Shown piece by piece: positions 10,501 to 20,500 of a DNA stretch of 64,000 bases. The position numbers and the translations under genes are program-made. This DNA is from Oasisia sp. SBJ-2009. Taxonomy: Eukaryota; Annelida; Polychaeta; Sabellida; Siboglinidae. Each line of letters starts with the position of its first letter. The first letter of the stretch is position 1. Location: contig OZ024854.1 in NCBI GenBank assembly GCA_964017155.1, positions 55,775,941 through 55,839,940 of the forward strand, in the 5' to 3' direction. Under the pieces are notes generated by a model. It was not told the DNA's origin, ran no database searches, and saw nothing but the letters and a program-made list of their open reading frames with translations.

Positions 10501-12738
10501 ATTTATTTAAATACAAATACTCTTGAGGAATCCAAATATATTTAATTACTAAACATCAATTACAGTTACTTAAAACTATTTAAATACTTTCAAATACAAA
10601 TGTATTTGACCCCATGTCTGAGGATTGGATACTGCACTATATAAGAACTGTGTTGACAGGTGACATATGAAAATGGAGGTAACTCAATCCATTATCATTG
10701 TAGAAAATACAATAGAATACATGTTCTGTTTTTATAAAATCACTGGAACTTTTTTCAATTCTCACATAGTGGACAACTGGCCATGCTACTCGAAATGTTC
10801 TAGAATGATCCTACATCATTTACTGTTAAACCTAATTTTTTGGGTATATTTCTACTATGGAATAATATGTGGTGTTTTCATTGTATGAAATGTCATTTGT
10901 ATTATATAAAATGTTTGGTGTTCTGGTTACTCTAATGTTATTTTCATTGTCAATAAATTGTGAGCAACACATTTCACTGTTGTTATAAATACATGAACAT
11001 AATATTATACTTACATCTTTGTTGGCAGATATATGTGACAGTTGTCTAACATTTGGAAGCACTGTCTGCTCCAAACACAGACTATAAAATCCATGGCCAT
11101 TTGTAATATATCATGGCACATCTGAAACAGAACCAGATGTATAAATGAGTTTTTCATGAATAAGAAATATTATTAGCACAATATAGAACATCACAGCTAC
11201 TATTATGGTTACCTTGACACGACAACAAAGTTACATTGCAATTAAGACCACCACAGAATATACATAAATATATCCACATATGTTATAGTTTAGAATATTT
11301 GTTCTGCTAGTTGTGTTACTTTTACCCAGTTCAAAATGGTTATTTTTAATAGAGACATATATTCAGCTAAAAACAACTTTATTATTCAGCATGAAGTTGA
11401 TTTCATAAAGAACATGGGTGGTGATTTTCTTTCTTTATTTAGCCCTCCAGAATTAGGCTCCAAACCCTCGCTTTAAATATACCACGCCTATTAAAAGAAC
11501 AATCAATATTGACACACATCTGTTTTTTAGTCGCACAGGTCATGCTATGTCAATAATACAAAAAACATGCCACAGTCGCTGCTGTTAATATAATAATGTC
11601 CAGTATTTGAAAAAACAACAATTAATCTGCATTTTTTCCACATTTCAATGATTTGTGGGCAATTTGGAAATTGATTCCTGAAAACATGGGCGAAGGACCG
11701 AGCCTGTCACTCTGTGAGTCTGTCAGTCTGTGTCAGGCTGAGATAAATCGGAGAGCCATGACCCCATATGTGATATGATGTGTTTCAAATTGGGTAACTT
11801 CAAGTTGTGTATAACATATCCGACACTACACCACTGACTTGGAGAATAATACATGGCATGGCTGTGACTAAGTAGAAACTGCCGAATTCCGGGACCGAAT
11901 GCGAGGTGGCCATCAGCATATCTGTCAGTGACAGTGTCACTGACCCACCATCGACTCCGTTGGCGTTGATATTTTAATTACTTAAATTAACATCCAGCCC
12001 AGATTTCATAATGAACATTTAGGGCAACATTTCTCATATTAGACACATAAATGCTTACCTTCACCGACAGATTTTTGAGTCTTCCTCCTAACAATACAGT
12101 TACAGTAACGGGTATCCACAGTAACAGCATACATTCGCCTTTCGAAGTTTCGGCGAGTTTCGACCACTTGTTTCTAGTTTCTAGTTGTTTCTAGTTGTTT
12201 CCAGCACTCGGCAACATTCTTTTAACTGACTAGTCTGTATATGTTGTGGTTACAACGTATGATCTTATGAGGTCTCATTTAACTAGTCAGCCTTTTTCAG
12301 AACATCACGCCAAGCCGACCTTGTCGATCACTCAATGTCGCCTCGGCTTGTTACTCGCCTCTGCATTTCGGCTTCCGGCGGGTCTTCTTTACCAGGTTTA
12401 CCAGCGCGTTCAGTTCTATCTTGAAAATGTTGGCCCTTATCGTTGCAATCGAAATTCAGCTATTTCTGAACGAAAATCAGGTCGGTTCGCCTACACGAAT
12501 CGGATGTACACAGCGCCACCTAGCGATTATTTTTAAATACAGAATTGCCAGACTGCGAGCATTATTGACGTCACACATCAGTCAAAATGGCGCAACTTAC
12601 AAACTTTGATAGAAAAGGTGTTCAGATTTTTTTTACTAATAAACCATTGACATTAAAAATGTGATTACCGTTCAAAATAGTTTGTTTTTATTTACTCTTT
12701 CACGTGCATAGCATGTAACTTTTCGGTTTTGCGTTCCT
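7561..12738. mobile_element. element A: 5.18-kb TTAA-flanked TIR element, T2/Kolobok-like
   Basis: The left end, TTAA then AGGAAGCCAAAAGGG, and the right end, read on the minus strand TTAA then AGGAACGCAAAACCG, are inverted copies over about 105 bp. Both include TATGCACGTGAAAGAG, TGAACGGTAATCACATTTTT and GGTTTATTAGTAAA. TTAA lies at 7557-7560 and 12739-12742, as expected of a target duplication. Termini of the form TTAAAGGRR with a TTAA duplication are known for T2-type MITEs, linked to the Kolobok superfamily; assignment here rests on that. No transposase frame was found, so it is probably non-autonomous. A tRNA-derived SINE sits at 10181-10475. An AT-rich block at 8460-8815 and a ~480-bp block at 11660-12140 are missing from the second copy at 34234. 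Confidence 0.85.
10181..10475 (+). mobile_element. tRNA-derived SINE inside element A
   Basis: Begins TATAGTGGCACAGTGGTTTA (box A-like), followed by a GAGAACGAAACC/TCGAACC box B-like region, a CCTTGGGCAAGTCTGTTCACC core and an end near GTAAAGCACTTTGGACAATG. This order is typical of tRNA-derived SINEs with a conserved central domain. The copy at 37184-37455 lies at the matching place of element B, so the insertion predates the A/B split. Confidence 0.6.
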
Positions 12739-12981
12739 TTAAGAAAATATATTTAAATTGTAAATTACACCAAGTTTTTATTCATCTGTTCGATTAGCGG
12801 GCTGGCCAATATATGTGTCACACAACACTTGGTACACATGGACCGGTAGCCAAGTTCACGTTTCTAGCCTTCTTTTGTTTTACTTATCAATATCCTATTT
12901 TTACAAATATTGCATAATATGAAGACCAACACAGAACAACGTGTAATTTACATTTGCTGTTATGCTAAAAAACGATGTGCT

Positions 12982-12988
<7 letters not shown>

Positions 12989-13020
<32 letters not shown>

Positions 13021-13027
13021 TATATAT
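12989..13027. repeat. (TA)n microsatellite
   Basis: Almost pure TA alternation directly left of the inverted-repeat element at 13036. Confidence 0.95.
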
Positions 13028-13035
13028 GAAATCAA

Positions 13036-13463
13036 GGCACTTATGCAGAAGTCGGACCCACCTCAATTGTGCCATTATAACTGTATCTTTGCCAACATTT
13101 GATAATTGATTTTGATAATTCAATCATTTAACACCGTCTTGTGCATAGTTATGGTTTATTAACCGCGTGACTTAGCAGACTTTTGAGGTCGAAAAAACAG
13201 CGGGGTCGGCATAAATAACCTGTTTATCGCTCATTCCATGTGCACAGCGCAATAACACGCTGTGCTTGCGACTGGCACAAATAGGAGTGCTATTTCGGTT
13301 TCAAAATGCAATATTTATGAAACATAAATATACCTGGGTATGCTGATTGATCATGTCTAGGATTAGAGTTTGTGTAAGGTATCCAATATAGGCATATATA
13401 GTTAAAATGGGAAAATCGAGGTGGGTCCGACTTCTGCATAGGCATTCGTTCTGCATAAGTGCC
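13036..13463. mobile_element. MITE with GGCACTTATGCAGAA ends, copy 1
   Basis: The left end GGCACTTATGCAGAAGTCGG is mirrored at the right end, where the minus strand reads GGCACTTATGCAGAACGAAT, then a second TATGCAGAAGTCGGACCCAC. The right arm carries a 17-bp insertion that duplicates the TTCTGCATA motif. The arms run about 40 bp on to CCCACCTCAAT. A homologous element starts at 58835. No coding capacity. The target duplication is unclear. Confidence 0.8.
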
Positions 13464-13649
13464 GAAATCTATAATTATAAATCCAGTAGCCGTAGGAGTA
13501 GGACGTCATAATCTTCTTCGACTATTCATAATTTTTACTACTCTATATTATATATATAAAGTTACTATTTCTAAATTGCAGTTGCTGATAAACTGTTTTA
13601 ATCTGCGAACTCGCGTCAAACTGCCAGTTCGTCATCTCAAGTGTGCCAC

Positions 13650-13795
13650 TTGTACGAATTTGAATTGAACTCCCGCGAGAAATGTATGATGTATCCGGAC
13701 AAATAGCTGAGTGCCGACCTAGGGCAGGCTACGGCTATGCACTGCAGACCTACGTTATTTGTCCGCGGGCTATTCGACCGTATCCGTAAAATGGT
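13650..13795 (+). repeat. dispersed repeat with TCCGGACAAATAGC core
   Basis: Partner of the inverted copy at 3171-3300. It contains ATCCGGACAAATAGCTGAG, GTGCCGACCTAGG and TTCGACCGTATCCG in the same order. No open frame of note. Confidence 0.6.
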
Positions 13796-13809
13796 ATTAC
13801 ATGACTGAA

Positions 13810-15420
13810 ATACATACCTACTGTTGCTGAATGCCGGAAATGTTGTTAATAATATCACACTCAGGGGGCTGCTGTTAAATTCACATACAATCATAAGTTT
13901 AGCTTTGCAAAACAAACACATTAGGTTGGTTACTTCCAAAATGTATGGCCGAGACCACGATCTAGCGTGGACGGAACTGGTGGCGCCACCTCACGGAGCT
14001 GCAAAACACTCGCATTCCCCGCCAGAGGCGCCACATTAGACGAGCGACGGAATTTTTACACGCACGCACTAAACATCAACAATATTTACTTCGTTTGCCC
14101 ATCGCTAATCCTGTTGGTTCGACCAATAGCTAGTACTAAAAAGTAGGTAAGTAATACGTAGTTTAACAAGTATCGATAACATTATTTAGCAATGTTAACT
14201 TAAACAGAGCAATTATACTTGTATGGCCATACATATTAAATAAACAACTTCAAGTTCAAGACCCAAGTTCAATCATCATTCTATCTTCGAATTCGTAATG
14301 TAAATCTTTGTTACAAACTTAATTTTTATTCTTGACAGGATGTTACGTAACATGATGTGTGCATCCTTTTAATTACAATTACAAAAGTCCAATTTAAGAG
14401 TGGTAATACAATTTGTTTAATTTGAGTACATAATGTTATTTAGATACGCACGCTGCCATGCAATTTATAAGTCTGAATAATAAATATATGTGTAATCAGG
14501 ACATTATGCAATGTATTTTTGACATAAAAATATTGAAGTGGAGTTTTAATCATGCAAAATTGCAGATGCTTAAGGGTGAGATCCACAGTTGGGTGCATAA
14601 TGTTTGGAAGGGATAAAAACCCAAATTGTCTTTTATTATTTAGAAATGTATTAATCAGTACATTTTTTTAAATAATGGATACTAACTTGTTATGTATGTC
14701 AAAACAATTGCATACATGTAAAATATTGAAATAATTCCCATGTGTTTACATTCAAAAGTATATTTTGACCACAGTCCCATGCATTCTACAGCAATAATGC
14801 AATGTGCATACATGAAATTACAAAATATTCTACGAATATTTTATTATTTTATCCGGCTACTACATCAATTGTAAACCTTTCGCCGAGTCAAACCGGATGT
14901 ACTGAGACACGCCCCCTTAACGCAATGGCTGTACCCTGTGTCGAAAGTAGTTCAGTTTGAAAAAATATTTTAAATATACTGTGATGCTATGCTTGTCAAA
15001 TTATGTTGCCATTTCAGTCCCCCTTTATTAACAGTTCTGTGTGACCATGCAACCGGATCCAGCTGTAGCCTATGACATAGACATGCATAGCGTCGCATCA
15101 CACTTTCGGTGCTCGCTGACCCATCCTATCAATCTCACCCATAATTTTATCTAGGGGAAACACGGGGTTACTTTCTGCACAACAACGTGACAAGACATTG
15201 ACCTTAGGACTGCTAAGCCTACACTAGTGTACAGGTTTGGGTGTGCGGATAGTCTAGTGCATAATAATTATGACTGCATTCAGTGCACTTCCTCCACTGG
15301 CTCCAGTCTCCCACTCTGAGTCCAACCACGGCCATGCAGTCCACCAAAATAGTGAATCCCAAAGTTAAACTACATGGTAGTCCTTAGCAAATAAGCAAAA
15401 TACTGCCACTGAGATTATGG
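13810..15420. other. no gene recognised
   Basis: AT-rich, with short chance frames only. A CpG-containing patch at 13950-14060 (GGCGCCACCTCACGGAG) resembles part of the repeat at 39500. Nothing else could be supported. Confidence 0.45.
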
Positions 15421-15426
15421 ATTATA

Positions 15427-16745
15427 GTCGGAATGCCCCTCTGCCTGAATGCCCCACGACTGGAATGCCCCAAGCCTAGTCGCAATGCACCAATCGCAAA
15501 GTTGCAATGCTCCAACAGTATAGTTGCAATGCACCACTTTTGGTCGGAACGCCCCAGTGATTTACTATTGTCAAAATATGTTAAAACATTACACATTTTA
15601 TTAAATATTGTCAAATCTAAGTATATAATATATAATACAATTATAGATACAGTATTACAACAGTACATGTTAAATACATAATGAATATAAAATGATGTTT
15701 CATTGATTTTCTGTATATTATTGAAAGTATATCTGAATTTGTTTTGTCTCCATATATTTCTCTGTATATGTTTTATCTTTGTGCGATTATATAACCCATC
15801 ATGAAAATTAATATTGATTACAAATAGTAAATAACAGCCATATAGCAACAGCCTATAAGGTATCCTACTCATGAGTCATGGTTACATGTTTATATCACTT
15901 TAATTGTATAGATGTTAATTTAATAAAATTGTCACTTTTTAAATCACTTTTGTGTTGAACTGTGCTAAAATATCCAGCAAAGGTGTTAGATTTTACATAT
16001 AGAATAGCAAATGATTAATACAAGCATTCAATAATCTAACAAAAATATGTTAGTATTATATAAAATATCTTATATATATATGTATAATATAATATATATA
16101 CATACACCTTGTATATGTATATATAATAATTATATATTGATTGCCACACAAAGCAATTTAGTACAACTGGAACGCATGACGATAATAAAACTGTTGTTAT
16201 CCTAACATATTATAATACATAAATAGTAATTTATATATATTATATAAGTACTACTGGAACGTATAATTCTTTCCTAAAACCCGACTATCACGAAAGTGGG
16301 GCATTCCCTCCAAAAATGGAGCATTGCGACCACCGTATTCCAAAATGTGGGTGCATTGCGACTTTGGCTTTGCGATTGGGGCACTGCGATTAGGGAGTTA
16401 TAGACGTTATGTCCCAAGTCGCTTATGTCCCAAGTCGCTTATGTCCCAAATATTGTGGACGATTTGTCCCAAAAACAAGATGCTAAGACTAAGTAACAGT
16501 TAAAATATGAAATGGACTTGAAATGTTCTACAAAGAGTGCCATCATTAGCGTTAATATATCAACAGATTTATGTTAAGACTAATGTGCAAAAATAACATA
16601 AAAACGTAATAATAAATTTAGGACATATCGTCTAGGATATATGTGACTTGGGACATAACGTCCATATCCCCGATTAGGCAGTAGGGGCATTACGACGGGG
16701 TCTGGGGCATTCAGGCAGAGCCAGAGCGCAGAGGGGCATTCCGAC
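15427..16745. mobile_element. inverted-repeat element with GTCGGAATGCCCC ends
   Basis: The left end begins GTCGGAATGCCCCTCTGCCT and the right end reads the same on the minus strand, GTCGGAATGCCCCTCTGCGC. Inside each arm the motif (G/C)GGAATGCCCC or its cousin TCGCAATGCACC repeats several times, for about 130 bp per arm. The interior (15560-16280) is AT-rich and non-coding. The right arm is split by a separate 276-bp element at 16395-16670; with it removed the arms pair much better. The outer target duplication is not certain. Confidence 0.75.
16395..16670. mobile_element. nested MITE with 8-bp target duplication
   Basis: The ends pair as GAGTTATAGACGTTATGTCC and, from the other side, GGGATATGGACGTTATGTCC, continuing CAAGTC. 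CGATTAGG flanks the element on both sides (16387-16394 and 16671-16678). GTCGCTTATGTCCCAA is repeated near the left end. An 8-bp duplication fits hAT- or P-like families; the superfamily is not settled. Confidence 0.85.
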
Positions 16746-16856
16746 CATGGCATATTCCGCGATTACAAGTAAAGCGCAACATAATCTTTGTAGTTTGTTG
16801 TCATACGATTAAAATATGTGCTAATCATTGAAGTCGAGTAAACATGACTTACTAAC

Positions 16857-17044
16857 CTGTCAAGAAGACACTTGGCGAACGCCGCATCAGTTTTGATGCC
16901 GGTCGTTTCTTTGCTCTCCATCCAAAAACTCATCGCCTTTCCAATATACACTTTTGCGGGCGGTCGATTTCGTTTCTGTTCTGCTTGTGCCCTTTTCCTT
17001 GCCGAGTCGGTGGCATATTTCCGTGGGCGACCACGCATTGACAT
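16857..17044 (-). CDS. first coding exon, GRPRKYAT-type family, copy 3
   Basis: Minus-strand frame starting MSMRGRPRKYATDSARKRAQ (or at the second Met, 17038), then basic residues, VYIGKAMSFWMESKETTG and IKTDAAFAKCLLD, ending at ACAG/GTTAGT in phase 2. It is the closest relative of the exon at 2849-3030: RGRPRKYAT, the VY(I/M)GK motif and DAAFAKCLLD are shared. RGRP matches the AT-hook core, so DNA binding is plausible for this copy, as inference only. About 330 bp upstream is the dispersed repeat at 17377-17440. The next exon was not recognised. A domesticated transposon protein or a lineage-expanded gene family are both possible. Confidence 0.6.
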
Positions 17045-17376
17045 TTCATATAAAAACGAGTTAAAAATAAACCAAAAAGCAAATCGGAAAAGAAACACGT
17101 GTGTACACGGTAAAAAATTATAGTAAATAGCGGATGCTAGTGCCTGGATGGGGGTCAAGGCCGATCTCGCGACATCTTCGTAAGCACATACTATCATGTG
17201 ATTAACACCACGATAGCCTACCACATAAAACCAGTACCGTAGAAATATTCGATATGAAAAAGACTATAATAATAAGGAATGGAACGACGAAAAATTGTTT
17301 TTACGTTTTAACCAAAAACGAATTAAAACATGTGCAAAAGCGAGCCAGTATATGTCACAGGGGATACTTGGTAGAT

Positions 17377-17440
17377 TTGCCTTTTCGCGAAATTAGCATA
17401 AAACGCGAGGAGCAAAATAATCGAGGTGACCATGGCCATG
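17377..17440 (+). repeat. dispersed repeat, copy also at 1-62
   Basis: Matches the first bases of the window (CGAGGAGCAAAATAAT, GTGACCATGG). It lies upstream of the minus-strand exon at 16857-17044 and may be promoter-proximal. Confidence 0.6.
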
Positions 17441-17549
17441 CAGCCATAGCATAGATGACGTGATAGCATATTATTATTTTAGACTTAGTAATAAAATGGA
17501 GCATCCATAATCTCGTGCAACAGAAATTCCTAGACTTAGTAAATCACAA

Positions 17550-20500
17550 GAGTATTAAATTTATTTAATATTGGCAATCATAATTATTAAAACAACAACA
17601 ACTACAACAGTGTACTACATTATAAATACAGTGCATGCAATACAATTGTTGAAAAAAGGGTAAAAGAAGTACAATACATATCATGTTTACCCTTATAATT
17701 TCTTAATTTCATACATAAAGCATCTGAACAGTGCAATAGAAGGTGCGACAACACTATTTATATGTGTAAACATACAACATTTAATAAAAAAAGACATTTG
17801 ACATTTGTTGATGAATAATTAAACCTTTTATAACAATAACAACTGAATATTTAATTTTGTTATCTAAATTATGTTAGCAAAAATGGTCTAGGACTCTAAC
17901 ACATAACTATTCAACAGTCTATTTGTATTAAACTTTTTGAAATGATGAACATTTATACAACTAATCAGTGAATTATCGAGGGAGTTCCAAAGTTTAACTC
18001 CAGTAACAGAAATACACATACTTTTTAAAGTGAAAAAAAAGGCTACAGTTTAGTGTTATGCACCTAAAAGAGTTTACACTAGCTAATCATTTGCATCTAC
18101 AATCCAATTTTTCACCTTAGTGGTTACCTCAGAAAGTGGTCTTAAAGTGGGAAAATCTAGCTAAATCACCGACACCATGAACCGGCCCATCTTGGATCTT
18201 GCAACCAATCACAACCCAGCAGTTTGGAAAAGTAATACGTCAGAGAGTCGTCTGCTGGTTCAGCTGTCATAACAGAGAGCCAAGCGGTACGCTAAAAGTT
18301 GCCTTACGTCGGTTTACAACGAAATCGCGACATTAATATGCCACACTGTTCCTCAAACGCTTATAGTAATAGTACAGTGAAAGACAGTATCAGTAAGATG
18401 TCTTCTTGTTAACCTATGAATCGAGCAGAACTGAAACAGTGGTTCGGTGGATTCGTTTGGACAGTCACAGACACAGCGCGGATCCTAGACGACCCGATTT
18501 GATTGACCTAACCATCAAAACGACCACCAACGGCCGCCAAACTTCTCCTCACATATCTTACATACATATGCATACACTACATTATGTAATAAAATCTCTT
18601 GCATTCCTCTGACGAAGAAAATTCACACACAAAAACGCGCAGACCTCGAGTACAACTTGTTCGGCCGCTCAGCGGTACCGTAAAATCGCTTTTAAAAGCT
18701 TTACACAAAATACCGCTAGACGCCACGTTTCTGACTGCTAATATTTAATTGTTTTACTTCACACGCGCGAAATAGTTTAATTACTTATAAATAATATAAT
18801 AATAATAATAAATTATTATCATCACTATGATTTGCAGGAAATTATAAGTTTTATTATTTTTATATTGATATTTTATTTTTATAATTGTTCGTATATGTTT
18901 CTAGTATATTTATGTTTTTTTTCTTCTGGTGTGTATTTGTTGTTTAGCATTTTAATGTATGTAAAACGCCATGAACAAGTTTAAATTGGATGTGGCGCTA
19001 TATTAAATAAACAAACAATTGTTTTTATTATAATATAATATTTTATTTATGTAGCGCCACATCCATAATTGTTTGTGGCGCTTCACAAAATAATGCTATT
19101 AAAAATACAATAAAGAGAAAACTACTCACAGATAATATTATTTAAAAATAAATAATGAAAATACATGTTTCTATATCATTAACTAAGCTGACCTATCAGT
19201 CATAAATAAACATACAAATTACATAACAACAATTGAAATAAATGAATATAAAAGTATGGTTAATAGTAATAAATAATTAAAGTAGTAAAATAAGTACGAC
19301 GTAATAATAATTTTTATTCAGCACATACACAACCATTATGCATAAGAACATATTACTGAAGCTATTTGTTCTACTCATGAATGACATTTCCACCATCAGA
19401 TATGTAATAATTATTATTTTTGAACAAGACACTTTATTAATTATCGGAACAATAAATCTCTAAAATGTAAAAAGGAATATGAATATATGGGAAATATTAT
19501 GGTGGTAGAAAAAGAAGGATTTAAAAACAGTAATATTAACATGTTATTGTTTTAGTTATTATTGTTAAAACATCGCTTATGTAATATAAGCTTGCATGCT
19601 CGCAGTACACGCGGGATGTTTATAGAAATATTGATGAAATAAACAATGTGACTTCATTGAAAAACACGTAATTTCCTTTTTCTTGTATAACTAATAGGCA
19701 ATTTTGGATAATTATGCAGACACATGTATTTTTAATATTTATTTTTAAATATTACCTGTGGGTAGCATTCTTATTATTGCATATACTTTAATAACAGTAT
19801 GTTGAATAGAAGAGAAGAAAATTGTGGATTTGGCGCTATATAAAATAAACTAATAAAATTATATATTTGTATATTAAATTGTTATTTTTTATCAACTCTA
19901 TTAGACCCATATCACCAAAGCGTTGCCTTAGTTTGCCGTTTAACATTTTCTGTAGATCATAGTGATGCAGCTAATTATTATTATATTATTTATAATTAAT
20001 TAAACTAATTCGCGCGTGCGAATGCAGTAAGGTTAATAAATATTCGCGCGCCATCTAGCGGTATTTTGTGTAAAGCTAACTTATAATAGCGAGTTTACGG
20101 TAGTCGAAGTTGTCGAGTTGCCGTTCGCCAAGATTTGCGTTTCTGTTATGAATTTTCTTCGTTAGACGAATACAAGTGATTTTTTTGTAATGTAGTGTAT
20201 GTATATGTATGTAAGAAATGTGGGGAGAAGTTTGGCGGCTGTTGGCGGTCGTTTTCGTGGTTAGGTTAGAAAGTAACAGATAATAATATGCATGCACAGC
20301 TCACGCCGACCAAGAAGACTCTCTGACGTCATTTTGTTTCTAAAATGGCGTAGTCTGTAGACTTTCTATGTCTATGTGTTTTACATTTTTTTCCTGGTAA
20401 ACCACTGACGTTAAAAATATGATTGTTGTTGAAAGTTGTTACTTTTTATTCACTCTGTTAATCCCATATGATCCAAACATTGACTTTGTTTTCCCTTTAA

